Positions 1-9,014 are shown, counted from the stretch's first letter. The stretch is 64,000 nt of DNA from Pontibacter anaerobius (GCF_026241195.1 NZ_JAPFQO010000004.1:62001-126000); one strand, 5' to 3'. The notes: generated by a model not told the origin, from the sequence alone. Translations and numbers: made by a program.

Positions 1-815
1 GCCCTGCCAAAACCTACTATACCAACGGCAACTTAGAAACGGAGGCTAACTATAGCAACGGCATGCTGCAAGGCTCTTATAAAACTTATTACGACAACGG
101 GCAGGTACAGACGGAGGTGCAGAACGTAGCCGGCGAAAAGCAGGGCACTTACAAGAGTTACTATCGTAGCGGCAAACTCAGCACCGAAGGGCAGTTTGCG
201 GCAGGCAAAATGAATGGCCCGGCCAAGTCATACTTCGAGGACGGCCAGCCACGAAGCATCATCAACTATAAAAACGGCGAGATAAACGGCACCGCCCAAT
301 ACTTTTATGAGGGCGGTAAGCTGAAGGAGGAGGTTACCGCCAGCGGCAATGGCACTTCCAGCAAGACACTGCGCTATTACCCATCTGGTAACCTACAGGC
401 AGAGGAGCAGCTGAAGGACAAGAAAAAGCACGGGAACTGGAAGGAGTATTATGACGCGCCAGGCAAAAAAGTAAGGCTCAGCGAGAACTACAAGGATAAC
501 CTGCTTACCGGTGAGCGCCTGAGCTACCACGATAATGGCCAGGTACAGGAGAAACATACGTACGAGAACGGAAAAATCATCGGCACCAGTTATACGTACT
601 ACCCGTCCGGCAAAGTAAAATCGGAGACAAACCACAAAGACGGACTGCGATTCGGGCCTTATAAGGCATACTTTGAGGACGGCAAAACCGAAGTGCTCGG
701 CCAGTTTAGAAACAACCGCGAAACAGGCACCTGGAAGTATCATAACCCGGAAGGCAAGGTGATAAAAACCCGCCTCTACCGCAACGGCCAGGTACTGGAA
801 GAGAAGGAGAAATAA
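1..815 (+). CDS. YwqK-family (MORN-like) repeat protein, 5' end outside the window
   Basis: The reading frame is open from the first bases (codons in phase with position 3) to a TAA at 813-815, so only the C-terminal 270 residues or so are visible. They consist almost entirely of a 22-24 residue repeat with the pattern G-x-(Y/W)-K-x-Y-(Y/F)-x-x-G-(Q/K), for example KTYYDNGQVQTE and KSYYRSGKLSTE, repeated about ten times. This is the pattern of COG2849, the YwqK-like antitoxin-like family related to MORN repeats, which is common and often exported in Bacteroidota. Function is unknown, and the antitoxin name is historical; no toxin is visible nearby. The start and any signal peptide lie upstream of the window. 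The ATG at 63 is internal and should not be taken as the start. Confidence 0.85.
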   Translation, partial: PAKTYYTNGNLETEANYSNGMLQGSYKTYYDNGQVQTEVQNVAGEKQGTYKSYYRSGKLSTEGQFAAGKMNGPAKSYFEDGQPRSIINYKNGEINGTAQYFYEGGKLKEEVTASGNGTSSKTLRYYPSGNLQAEEQLKDKKKHGNWKEYYDAPGKKVRLSENYKDNLLTGERLSYHDNGQVQEKHTYENGKIIGTSYTYYPSGKVKSETNHKDGLRFGPYKAYFEDGKTEVLGQFRNNRETGTWKYHNPEGKVIKTRLYRNGQVLEEKEK

Positions 816-834
816 GTATAAAAACCACTACAGT

Positions 835-863
835 AAAAGCACCCCCACCAGGGTGCTTTTTTT
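835..863 (+). terminator. Intrinsic terminator after the YwqK-like gene
   Basis: Arms 835-844 and 851-860 (AAAAGCACCC/GGGTGCTTTT) pair perfectly around a 6-nt loop and run into a T tract ending at 863. It lies 20 bases after the stop codon. Confidence 0.85.
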
Positions 864-984
864 GTTTTAAGCAATTTAAAGTGAGGAGCTTTTCTGTTGC
901 CGCCCCACATACGCCATGCATAACTATGATAGGTTGGCAGGCGTAACATCAGCAAAAGCAAAATATAAATTAAGAACTTAGAAG

Positions 985-2019
985 ATGACAACAGACGAAA
1001 ACAAACACAGCGGCACCCGCAAAGGTGTGGTCGTGATAACCGGGGCCTCTGCTGGTTTGGGCCGTGCCTGCGCCCGTGAGTTTGCCAAACAAGGGTATGA
1101 TGTTGGCCTGCTGGCCCGTGGTAAAGATGGTCTGGAAGGTGCCAAGCGCGAGGTAGAGGAAATGGGCCGCAAAGCTGTGTATGTGCAGGTAGATGTGGCC
1201 GATGCACAGGCAGTGGAAGACGCCGCTGCTAAAATAGAGCAGGAACTGGGCGAGATTGACGTGTGGGTGAATAACGCCATGAACAGTGTCTTCAGCCCGA
1301 TAAAGGAAATGGAGCCCGATGACTACAAGCGCGTGACCGATGTTACCTACCTGGGCCAGGTATACGGCACCCTCTCCGCCCTCAAGCGCATGCTGCCCCG
1401 CGACCGTGGCTCCATTGTGCTGGTGGGTTCGGCGCTTGCTTACCGCGGCATTCCGCTGCAGTCGGCTTACTGCGGGGCAAAGCACGCCATACAAGGCTTC
1501 TACGACTCGCTGCGTACCGAACTGATGCACGATAAAAGCAACGTGAAAGTGACGATGGTGCAGCTGCCTGCCATGAACACCACCCAGTTTGGCTTCGTGA
1601 AGTCACGGTTGCCAAACAAGCCACAGCCAATGGGTAAAATTTACCAGCCGGAACTAGCCGCCGAGATGATCGCGTATGCCGCCGAGCACGAGCGCCGCGA
1701 GTACCGTATGGGTTACCCTACCCTGCAAGCCATTATCGGCAACAAGATAGCCCCTTGGTTTGTAGACTACGTGCTGGCCAAAACCGGTTTTGAAGGGCAG
1801 CAAACTAACGAGCCTGAAGACCCGAACCGCAAAAACAACCTCTACGAACCCCTGCCCGGCGACCATGGCGCGCATGGCACTTTCGACGAAAAATCGACCT
1901 ATAGCAGCCCGCAAGCCTGGCTAAGCCTGCACCGCCAGGAGGTATTGACAGGCGCCGTGGCCCTTGGAGCCCTGGTGCTGGGCAGCCTTTTTGCCAACAA
2001 GTGGAATAATGAGGACTAG
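985..2019 (+). CDS. SDR family NAD(P)-dependent oxidoreductase with C-terminal membrane segment
   Basis: This 344-residue protein has a classical short-chain dehydrogenase fold. The cofactor motif TGASAGLG is at 19-26, NNA at 96-98, and the catalytic Ser149, Tyr162 and Lys166 (YCGAK) are all present, so it should be an active NAD(P)H-dependent oxidoreductase. It is about 80-90 residues longer than a minimal SDR. The extra C-terminal part ends in a hydrophobic stretch near 322-338 followed by a short charged tail, which suggests a tail-anchored inner-membrane protein. Such SDRs are usually annotated only by family, and the substrate cannot be read from the sequence. It stands alone between a terminator at 835-863 and a long hairpin at 2042-2086. 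Confidence 0.9.
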   Translation: MTTDENKHSGTRKGVVVITGASAGLGRACAREFAKQGYDVGLLARGKDGLEGAKREVEEMGRKAVYVQVDVADAQAVEDAAAKIEQELGEIDVWVNNAMNSVFSPIKEMEPDDYKRVTDVTYLGQVYGTLSALKRMLPRDRGSIVLVGSALAYRGIPLQSAYCGAKHAIQGFYDSLRTELMHDKSNVKVTMVQLPAMNTTQFGFVKSRLPNKPQPMGKIYQPELAAEMIAYAAEHERREYRMGYPTLQAIIGNKIAPWFVDYVLAKTGFEGQQTNEPEDPNRKNNLYEPLPGDHGAHGTFDEKSTYSSPQAWLSLHRQEVLTGAVALGALVLGSLFANKWNNED

Positions 2020-2041
2020 AAATCAAGCTGGATATACTTTA

Positions 2042-2086
2042 AACAGGAACGGGCCGCTACTTTTGAAGTAGCGGCCCGTTCCTGTT
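2042..2086. terminator. 21-bp perfect hairpin between convergent genes
   Basis: Arms 2042-2062 and 2066-2086 pair without a mismatch over 21 bp around a 3-nt loop. It lies between the SDR gene (stop at 2019) and the minus-strand cupin gene (stop at 2104), so it probably serves both directions. Neither side has a strong T tract, so termination is inferred from position and stability. Confidence 0.65.
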
Positions 2087-2103
2087 CAGGATGAGCATAG
2101 TAA

Positions 2104-2610
2104 CTAACGCCCGAAATCATCCTGCACGCGCACAATGTCTTCCTCGTCGGAGGGTTGGGTAGCATCGGTGTGCTGCCAGATCTCGGCCAGCACGCCCCAG
2201 TCTTTTAGGCCGACCAGGCGGTGGCGCTCACCCTGCTGCAGTTTAATCTGGTCGCCGGGATGCAGCGTCTTGTGTTCGCCTTCTTCATCTGTGTTGCTGG
2301 TTACCACAGCTACCGTACCGCTTACCGCACGCCATATCTCGGCCCTGCGGTGGTGGTACTGCCACGATAATCTTTTTCCAGGGGCTACTACCAGTATCTT
2401 AGGGCTCAGCTTGCCGGAAATCCTCAGGTCATCCACAGACATACCATCAAAGTAAGTATCTGCAAAGCGCTGGGCCTGAGCCTCGTCAATCACAAAAAAA
2501 CCTCCCCAGGGGCGTGAACGGTCCTGGCTTGCAATGTTAAACCCTTTTCCCCTCAGCTCCTGCTCCAAATCCTCAAAAAGCTTTGCCTTTGTTTCAGCTT
2601 CTGTTACCAT
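2104..2610 (-). CDS. Cupin protein related to type II mannose-6-phosphate isomerase
   Basis: The 168-residue product has the single-cupin core of the mannose-6-phosphate isomerase type II family. A PWGGF motif near 34 precedes the metal-binding strand with the HHRRAEIW motif (two His and a Glu), then a later His in GERHRLVG. Proteins like this are often labelled phosphoheptose isomerase in Bacteroidota, but the sequence only supports a metal-binding sugar-isomerase-like cupin. The N-terminal 30 residues are a charged helix not typical of the catalytic core. The gene is monocistronic: it converges on the SDR gene and lies downstream of the kinase gene's terminator at 2741-2775. Confidence 0.75.
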   Translation of the reverse strand: MVTEAETKAKLFEDLEQELRGKGFNIASQDRSRPWGGFFVIDEAQAQRFADTYFDGMSVDDLRISGKLSPKILVVAPGKRLSWQYHHRRAEIWRAVSGTVAVVTSNTDEEGEHKTLHPGDQIKLQQGERHRLVGLKDWGVLAEIWQHTDATQPSDEEDIVRVQDDFGR

Positions 2611-2740
2611 ATCTGTTTAATCGTTTGTTGCATCTATTTTAAGAAACGAATATAGTGATACGCATAAACCTAAATAAATATTCAACCAAATTTCCTGCGT
2701 CTGACTTAAGAAATTATACTTTTTCACTTCAGTTTAAAGC

Positions 2741-2775
2741 AAAAGAGCCCCTTCGGTAGCAGAAGAGGCTCTTTT
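2741..2775 (-). terminator. Terminator of the minus-strand kinase operon
   Basis: Arms AAAAGAGCC (2741-2749) and GGCTCTTTT (2767-2775) flank a 17-nt loop with partial internal pairing. The minus-strand copy ends in a short T run. It lies 37 bases past the stop of the hybrid kinase gene. Confidence 0.7.
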
Positions 2776-2811
2776 ATGATTAGAGAATGTCTGAGAATAT
2801 CCTATTCAAAA

Positions 2812-4533
2812 TCATACCTGGGTCCATTTCTTAAGCAAGGCCACTAACTCGCGGTTCGTAAAGGGTTTGCATAGGTGGTCATTCATGCCGGCGGCCATAC
2901 TTTTAGCAATATCGTCCTGGTAGGCATTGGCCGAAAACGCGATAATGGGAGTTGTGATATTAGCTTCCCGAAGCCTGTTCGTCGCCTCCATACCATCCAC
3001 ATCCGGCATCTGGATATCCATAAAAATAAGGTCGAACGGGTTAGCCAGCGCGATCTGCACTGCCTCCTCGCCGCCATGCGCCGTGGTTACCTGCGCACCA
3101 AAGCCCTCCAGCACCACTTGCATAAGCAGCACGTTAATATCATTATCGTCCACCACCAGTATGCTCATGTCCTTGTCCAGGGCAAAGTCTGGATCTATCT
3201 CATCGTCATCCAACGCAACGTCCTCCGCAGCCACCGTGTGAAGCCTCAGAGTAAACCAGATCGTAGCGCCGTCTGCACGGTCAGGTGCAGGGCTTACAAC
3301 CCCGATCTCCCCTCCCATCAGGTTTACCAGTTTCTTGCTGATGGTTAAGCCCAGGCCAAAACCGCCATACTTGCGCGTGGTGGACTGGTCTGACTGCGTA
3401 AAGGTATCGAACACAATGCCCTGCTTCTCCTCCGGAATGCCGATACCGGTATCTGTTACGGAAAACAGGAGTTCTACCGTGCCAGCATCCTTGCTTTCGG
3501 AGGCCACCGAACAATGTATGGCTATACTTCCAGTGTCCGTAAACTTGATGGCGTTGCTAACAAGGTTCACCAGCACCTGGTTTACCCGTACGGGATCGCC
3601 TATCACATGCTGCGGCACAGCCTCATCAAAAGTATAAGAAAAAGCCAGGTACTTGCCCTGCGCCAGGTGCTTATACGGCTCCAGGTGCGAGGCCACCGTT
3701 TCGCGCAGGTTAAACTGAATAGCCTCTATGGCTACCCTGTCCTGCTCGATGCGGTGTAGGTCCAGGATATCGTTGAGGAGTTTGGAAAGGTTGTTTCCCG
3801 ATGTTTTGATGAGGTTTACATACTTTGCCTGAGTTTCATTGAGCGCGGTGTCTTTGAGGATATTGGTAAAACCGATGATCCCGTTCAGTGGTGTCCGGAT
3901 CTCGTGGCTCATGCTGGATAGAAAGCTGCTCTTGGCCTCGTTGGCAGCCTCAGCTTTCTCCTTAGCCTCTTTCAGCTCCTGCTCTTTGGCCTTCAGCTCG
4001 GTTATATCCTTGGCAATAATCAAAATGCCGTCCTTCTCCTGCCTGTTGTTCCGGAGGTAAGACAAAGAGCAGGAAGTTGAAATGGTGCCGTCCTGCTGCA
4101 AGCGCAGCTTCAACTCCACATTCAGGCATTTTTCCTTTACCTCAAACTTTCGGAGTATCTCGTCCATGTTTGCGCTGCCTTTGTGCTGGAAAAGCTCCGC
4201 CACATGTAGGCCAACCAGATCGGCCTCTTTAAAGCCGGTGATCTCCTCAAAGGCTTCGTTCACATTCCGGATGGTATAGTCGGTATTCAGCACCAGCAGC
4301 ATGTCCACCACCCCCTGGTAGATGCTTTGCATAAAGTCGCGGGAAACGGTAGAACTCTTCAGCTCCTGCCCCAGCATGCTTACACCCGAGATAATAGCAT
4401 CTAACTCGTCGCCGGCCTCAGAAACATTCAGCTGATAGTCGAAGTTGCCATTGGCAACCTCAGCTATCAGTGTCATAATTTCCTCTATTCTTTCCTTAAG
4501 GACTTTCACGTTTTTGTTCTCTTTTGGCGGCAA
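2812..4533 (-). CDS. Soluble hybrid histidine kinase (HAMP-like/PAS/HisKA/HATPase/receiver)
   Basis: The 573 residues begin with a HAMP-like segment (about 12-60) but no membrane helix, then a PAS domain (65-180), a coiled coil, the H box with phospho-acceptor His210 in SMSHEIRTPLNG, an ATPase domain with the N box around 320-332, DTGIG (361-365) and GFGLGL (391-396), and a receiver domain from 457 with phospho-acceptor Asp506 in FMDIQMP. All catalytic residues are present. Without a transmembrane input it should sense something in the cytoplasm. It starts 6 bp after the stop of the alpha-oxoamine synthase fusion gene, so the two are almost surely co-transcribed and translationally linked. 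Synthase-plus-hybrid-kinase pairs are known for CqsA/CqsS and LqsA/LqsS; whether this pair works that way is inference. No DNA-binding output regulator is adjacent. Confidence 0.9.
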   Translation of the reverse strand: MPPKENKNVKVLKERIEEIMTLIAEVANGNFDYQLNVSEAGDELDAIISGVSMLGQELKSSTVSRDFMQSIYQGVVDMLLVLNTDYTIRNVNEAFEEITGFKEADLVGLHVAELFQHKGSANMDEILRKFEVKEKCLNVELKLRLQQDGTISTSCSLSYLRNNRQEKDGILIIAKDITELKAKEQELKEAKEKAEAANEAKSSFLSSMSHEIRTPLNGIIGFTNILKDTALNETQAKYVNLIKTSGNNLSKLLNDILDLHRIEQDRVAIEAIQFNLRETVASHLEPYKHLAQGKYLAFSYTFDEAVPQHVIGDPVRVNQVLVNLVSNAIKFTDTGSIAIHCSVASESKDAGTVELLFSVTDTGIGIPEEKQGIVFDTFTQSDQSTTRKYGGFGLGLTISKKLVNLMGGEIGVVSPAPDRADGATIWFTLRLHTVAAEDVALDDDEIDPDFALDKDMSILVVDDNDINVLLMQVVLEGFGAQVTTAHGGEEAVQIALANPFDLIFMDIQMPDVDGMEATNRLREANITTPIIAFSANAYQDDIAKSMAAGMNDHLCKPFTNRELVALLKKWTQV

Positions 4534-4539
4534 TTACCG

Positions 4540-6978
4540 TTAATCTTTTTCAATTACAAAGGTAGCCCCAATCATTTCCATCACAAAATTGTCTTTTGCC
4601 TGGTAATAGCCAACCTTGGCATATGGTGTTGCACCTATTTTTTTCTTCTCCATGGTGGCAGAAATGCCCATATTCACTTTTTTAACCCCCAAGCTGTTGG
4701 CTCTCTTGATCACCTGGTAAAGTGTCTGCCTGTATACTTTGTACTCCAGCAAGTAATCGTAGTCCATACCTATCAGCATGAAACTATACACCCCAGCAGC
4801 ATTTTTGTGGCAGAACCCCACTGATACAGCCTTTCTGTTAATGGAGTATTCCTCTTTAATGTACAAAACCACAAACTCCCACGCTTCGCTCTCATTGAGC
4901 AGGCGGAAGAGCTTTTCCGGGAAGAGAAAATTATTGATCGCAAAGTTGTTGCTTTTGACATACTTAAACAACCGGATCGCGTGCTGCAGTTCGTCTTCTG
5001 ACAAGCGGGACTTTACCTGCACATCATAGTAGGGCTCATACCTTTTGATCATTTGCACATAGTTCTCCCTGCCTTTCTTAGAAAGCCGCTTCCTGAACCC
5101 TTCTTCATCGGTCCAGCCCAGGTTCTCCACCACACAAGACTCCGGCAGGTCTAGTTTCACAAAGTCCTGCCCCACCATAAATTCATCCATTTCGGGGTCG
5201 TTGGCATCCAGGTCCCTGAGCAGTATGCTGGTGGCTTTCCCCTTCTCCTGGTCTTTGTACAGCTCACTCATCAGTGCCTTCAGAGCCTCTCTCCAATAAG
5301 GGCTTTCGCGGTCCAGGTACAGGTGGTTGCCCTCGGTAAACAAGCTGCCCAGCACCATTCCCGTGGAGGTGAGGTAGTAAGGGTTTGCCTCCCGCTCCCG
5401 CTCGATGGCTTTGGAAATGGAGGGTTGGGAAAACATGTCCTCTTTTAGCAAGCTAACCACCGCAAAGGTCATCAACACGGGCTTGCCCAGGGCGTCTTCC
5501 ACTACATAATACCGGAAGCCCCAATTATTCTCCTTCTCCGCATTGCCCGAAAAAGCCTCCTCCAAAAAGAAAAGCCCATCCCAATCGAACATGCCCCTAT
5601 GGCCCAGGTACTTGTTCCAGGGGGCTGCATCGAGCTCCCTGATGGTGGTGAAGCGTTTAACGGAAAGAGTATGGCCAACAACAAGCGCCGAATTGGCGGG
5701 TACTTGAGAAAGCGCAGGCATTTTAAACGCCTTCCGGATGTTGTCCTGCGTTTGGTTGGTGGCAGCCAGCGCCTCTTTAAAGTGCGTGTTCAGCTTGTTC
5801 ACCAGTTCCTCGATATCCTCATAGGAGTTAGAGAGAGATATGGTAATCCTGACGCCGATATTCTTGGCCGGTACCGCCGGGAAGGTAGCCAGGTTCACAT
5901 AAATGCCATCGTTTAGCAAGGCCTGCACCAGATGGTTGCCCATGTCCATGGTGCCGGTCCCGATAAAGAAGATCGGGCTTTCGCACTCGTGTACCAGCGG
6001 CAGGTCGGTTTGCCGGAGCAGGGTGTTGAAATAGGCGATCTTCTTCTGCAGCTCTTCCTGGTAAGTATAGATATCCTCGCTGAGGTGTATTTTGGCCGAG
6101 GCAATGGCCGCGCCCAGGGTAGCCGGCTCTATCTGCACCGAGAAAGTAAGCGGTCCGCCAAAGTTGTTCACCTTGTTGTACCACTCCTCGTTCGGGAACA
6201 GCGACAAACCTCCGCAGGCACCAAAGGCTTTCCCCAAATTTGCCGTCAGGATCATTTTACGGTAGAGGCCGTCCGGCATCTGGCTCATGGCATACCCGGT
6301 GCCGTTCCTGCCAGCCCAGCTCATGCCATGCGCGTCGTCTACGTACAAGTATAGCTGCTCATACTTCTCGGCCAGCGCAATCATGTCCTTGATAGGGGCA
6401 AAATCGCCATACATGGAGTACACGCTATCGGCCATGTACCAGATACGCCCGAACTTGCTCCGTTGCTTTTTAATGCGGTCTTCGAGCATCTCCAGGTTGT
6501 TGTGCCGGATCATCTCGACGGTAACGCCCTGGCTCAGGAGCTTTTTAACCGCCTCCTGCACGCTGGCATGCACCTGGTGGTCCAGGATAACGAGGTCGGA
6601 CTGCCGGATTATACTTGGGATAGTGGTGAGATGGGCCAGGGTGCAGTTTTTGGAAATGACCGCCGGCACCTGGTATAGCTGCCTCACCAAGCTCTCCAGC
6701 TCACTGTAGAGCGGGTTCGACACATAGGTGCGCGACATCGGGAACTGTGTGCCAAAGCGCTCGATCGCCTGGATGGCGCCACGTTTCACCTCCGGGTGAT
6801 GCTCCAGGCCCAGGTACCCGCAGGTGCCAAAGTGCAATACTTTCCTGCCGTTTAGCGTCAGGTGCTGCCCGCTAAGTGCCTCGTCTTCGGCGTGCAGGTG
6901 AATAATTCCCTTCTTTTTGGAAACAGCCAACACGGAGTCCACCGTATCTAAGATATTGTTGTGTCTTATTTTTGCCAC
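4540..6978 (-). CDS. Fusion of alpha-oxoamine synthase (PLP) and FemAB/GNAT-like acyltransferase
   Basis: The 812-residue protein joins two enzymes. Residues 1-420 are a fold-type I PLP enzyme of the alpha-oxoamine synthase family (BioF, serine palmitoyltransferase, CqsA): His137 in DHQVHAS stacks on the cofactor, DDAHG is at 214-218, and the Schiff-base Lys250 is in TANLGKAFG. These enzymes condense an amino acid with an acyl thioester and release CO2. Residues about 430-812 resemble a double-GNAT FemAB-like acyl- or aminoacyltransferase, without a motif I can assign firmly. The expected product is an N-acylated or otherwise modified alpha-amino ketone, such as a sphingoid or capnine-like lipid or a diffusible signal; which one is unknown. 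The start is GTG at 6978, with an in-frame stop just upstream. It heads an operon with the hybrid kinase. Confidence 0.85.
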   Translation of the reverse strand: MAKIRHNNILDTVDSVLAVSKKKGIIHLHAEDEALSGQHLTLNGRKVLHFGTCGYLGLEHHPEVKRGAIQAIERFGTQFPMSRTYVSNPLYSELESLVRQLYQVPAVISKNCTLAHLTTIPSIIRQSDLVILDHQVHASVQEAVKKLLSQGVTVEMIRHNNLEMLEDRIKKQRSKFGRIWYMADSVYSMYGDFAPIKDMIALAEKYEQLYLYVDDAHGMSWAGRNGTGYAMSQMPDGLYRKMILTANLGKAFGACGGLSLFPNEEWYNKVNNFGGPLTFSVQIEPATLGAAIASAKIHLSEDIYTYQEELQKKIAYFNTLLRQTDLPLVHECESPIFFIGTGTMDMGNHLVQALLNDGIYVNLATFPAVPAKNIGVRITISLSNSYEDIEELVNKLNTHFKEALAATNQTQDNIRKAFKMPALSQVPANSALVVGHTLSVKRFTTIRELDAAPWNKYLGHRGMFDWDGLFFLEEAFSGNAEKENNWGFRYYVVEDALGKPVLMTFAVVSLLKEDMFSQPSISKAIEREREANPYYLTSTGMVLGSLFTEGNHLYLDRESPYWREALKALMSELYKDQEKGKATSILLRDLDANDPEMDEFMVGQDFVKLDLPESCVVENLGWTDEEGFRKRLSKKGRENYVQMIKRYEPYYDVQVKSRLSEDELQHAIRLFKYVKSNNFAINNFLFPEKLFRLLNESEAWEFVVLYIKEEYSINRKAVSVGFCHKNAAGVYSFMLIGMDYDYLLEYKVYRQTLYQVIKRANSLGVKKVNMGISATMEKKKIGATPYAKVGYYQAKDNFVMEMIGATFVIEKD

Positions 6979-7044
6979 TTATTATGAGTAATATTGTGTT
7001 ATCAATGCCCGTAACACCTAAACTTTTAAATGTATTCGACTTGA
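6979..7044. promoter_or_regulatory. Short divergent promoter spacer
   Basis: Only 66 bp separate the GTG start of the synthase fusion from the ATG of the STAS-like gene on the other strand. The spacer is AT-rich and must carry promoters for both, so shared regulation is likely. I find no exact TAnnTTTG box in it. Confidence 0.35.
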
Positions 7045-7440
7045 ATGGCAAATTTCGAAAAAGATCCTAACATCAGATCAACGAAATATATAAACTTAGC
7101 TGTGGACAGCGGGATTTTGCACTGTGTTTATAAAGATATAGAGCTGCTGGACCTGGATATAGCTAAAATCTGTGTGCAGGACCGCCTGGAGTTTATCCAA
7201 GGGGAAACCTATCCCAGCTTGTTTGATATCACCAGAATAAAGCAATCGACAAAGGAAGCGCGGGACTACCTGGCCAACGAAGGCAATGACTTTGTGTCTG
7301 CCAGTGCCATCCTGATCAGCTCGCCGATGGTGAGAATGTCCGCCAATTTCTTTATCCAGGTAAACAAGCCCAAAAACCCCACGCGCATGTTTACCAACCA
7401 ACCTAGTGCGCTGGAGTGGCTGGCGCAGTATAAAGGCTAA
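7045..7440 (+). CDS. STAS/SpoIIAA-like small protein (DUF7793-type)
   Basis: This is a 131-residue soluble protein without signal peptide or membrane segment. The pattern, an N-terminal beta-rich half, a central SLFDITRIKQSTKEARDYLA helix region and a C-terminal AxxWLxxY ending, matches small Bacteroidota proteins with a STAS/SpoIIAA-like fold, which I recall as DUF7793. Such folds act as phosphorylatable switches or lipid binders in other families, but no conserved phospho-Ser is obvious here. It is transcribed divergently from the synthase/kinase operon across a 66-bp spacer, which links it to that module by position only. The protein from 7692-8135 has the same general layout and may be a distant paralogue. 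Confidence 0.6.
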   Translation: MANFEKDPNIRSTKYINLAVDSGILHCVYKDIELLDLDIAKICVQDRLEFIQGETYPSLFDITRIKQSTKEARDYLANEGNDFVSASAILISSPMVRMSANFFIQVNKPKNPTRMFTNQPSALEWLAQYKG

Positions 7441-7691
7441 TCCGCCGTCTCCCTCCCCTACCTCTTCCAGGGCACAAACTTATTTTTCTCGAACCTGACT
7501 TACACCTGGCTATACTTGGCACAGGCTGGCGGTTATACGCTATACTTTGCTTAAACTAGGCGGGGCGCCGTGTTTATACTTGCAAAACCAACGCAGCAGT
7601 AGATTTGTGGGATAGACCACAGGGGGTTGTTTATACTTGTTGTGATGGGATTTTCACTTTAAAAAGACTCTCTGTATAATCCGATTACACC

Positions 7692-8135
7692 TCAAGGCGT
7701 CTGCAGCCATTCTTTAGCCTCCTCATCCGTCAGGAAATACTGGGTTTCAAAGTATGGCGTTGCCTTTTTTACCTTATCGTCCAGCACCTCGTTTGTAAGT
7801 TGTTGCAGCATATTGGTAGACGATACGATAGCCAGCCGCTGCAGCTCGCTTCTGGAGATGACCTCTATCGAGATTTTTGCCAGCCATGCCTGGTCATCCA
7901 TGGTCAGTACACCCATCCGCTGGTTGTTTACCAATAGCTTTTTCAAGTTGTGAGCCAGAAGTATACGCCCTGTTTCTTCAATACCAAACCTGTACTCCTG
8001 GCTGACCACCGGCCGTAACCAGCGCACGGACAGCGCATCAATGCCTTTGTCAAGTATAATCTCCACAAAGTCAGTTGCATACATTATGAGTACACTATCT
8101 TCTGCCACCTTTATTTTTACACTGTTATAAGACAA
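7692..8135 (-). CDS. Second STAS/SEC14-like small protein
   Basis: The 147-residue product has no signal or membrane segment. Its layout resembles the 7045-7440 protein: a beta-rich start, a central region with helical IEETGRILLAHNLKKLLVNN and a C-terminal DEEAKEWL that mirrors the ALEWL ending of the neighbour. This suggests the STAS-like fold seen in other Bacteroidota signalling clusters; exact function is unknown. The 250-bp gap to the 7045-7440 gene holds four TATACTT motifs and no other gene. It is likely a single-gene transcription unit, with its promoter in 8136-8300. Confidence 0.5.
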   Translation of the reverse strand: MSYNSVKIKVAEDSVLIMYATDFVEIILDKGIDALSVRWLRPVVSQEYRFGIEETGRILLAHNLKKLLVNNQRMGVLTMDDQAWLAKISIEVISRSELQRLAIVSSTNMLQQLTNEVLDDKVKKATPYFETQYFLTDEEAKEWLQTP

Positions 8136-8366
8136 ATGGATACACCCGGAGTTTCAAAAAGCAGAAAAATACTCCGCCTGGCAGGTAGCGCCATACTTGG
8201 AAAGAGCACTTTCTAAAAATTACGCTTCTTAAACAAATTGTAGCACCCGTAACAGGCAATACGAATTTGCAACCAACTATGACTCAAAACTTTTCGGGTA
8301 GCCCACGCTCTTAAACAGACTATAATTTATATATTTAAGTATATTATACTTTTAACTTAAAAAACT

Positions 8367-9014
8367 ATGAAACGCAAACTACAGATTACAGGCAAGGGGA
8401 AACTAGCTGTGTCGCCGGACATTATTATACTTTCTTTTGAGGCCTCTGCCCATGAGTGGGAGTACGAGAAAACGGTGGATGCCCTGAACAGGAAAGTGGA
8501 AGAGCTCCGCAGGATAGCAGCGGAAGTAGGCGTGGAACGAAAGAACCTGAAGACGAAGGATTTCAGCATCCGGAAAGAAACCACTCGGAACAAGAAAACC
8601 GACAAGTATGAGTTCAACGGATTCAGGGCCTCACACAGCCTGGAACTGGAACTACCCCTGGACAAAAACATCATCAACCAACTGCTGGCCCGAATCGCCA
8701 AGGGAATGGATCACCTGGACTTCAGCATTGCCTTTGGGGTGAAGGATGCAGCAAAGCAGCAGCAACAGCTCATTCTGCAGGCTATCGCGAAAGCCAAAGA
8801 GAACGCCACCCTCATTGCCGGCGCCACCGGCGTAGAACTGCTGGACATCCTCGACATTGACTACTCCTACCGCGAGCTCACCATCCGCTCCCACCGCCAC
8901 GACTACCAGCTGTACGAAGCCGACATGATGACCACCTACGACGCCACCCCGGACTTTGAGCCCGACGACATTGACGTGACAGAAACCGTGACGATTACGT
9001 GGCGGATTGGATAG
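8367..9014 (+). CDS. SIMPL (DUF541) domain protein
   Basis: The 215 residues match the SIMPL/DUF541 family. The start ITGKGKLAVSPDIIILSF corresponds to the family's conserved G-x-G-x-(V/L)-x-x-x-P-D opening, followed by a long helix, the FRASHSLEL strand and the C-terminal ETVTITWRI strand. Members are usually periplasmic and poorly characterised, linked to oxidative stress or surface assembly. This one has no signal peptide, so it looks cytoplasmic, which is unusual. A His/Tyr/Asp-rich stretch at about 172-202 precedes the last strand. It is followed by a strong terminator at 9080-9116, so it is monocistronic. Confidence 0.8.
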   Translation: MKRKLQITGKGKLAVSPDIIILSFEASAHEWEYEKTVDALNRKVEELRRIAAEVGVERKNLKTKDFSIRKETTRNKKTDKYEFNGFRASHSLELELPLDKNIINQLLARIAKGMDHLDFSIAFGVKDAAKQQQQLILQAIAKAKENATLIAGATGVELLDILDIDYSYRELTIRSHRHDYQLYEADMMTTYDATPDFEPDDIDVTETVTITWRIG

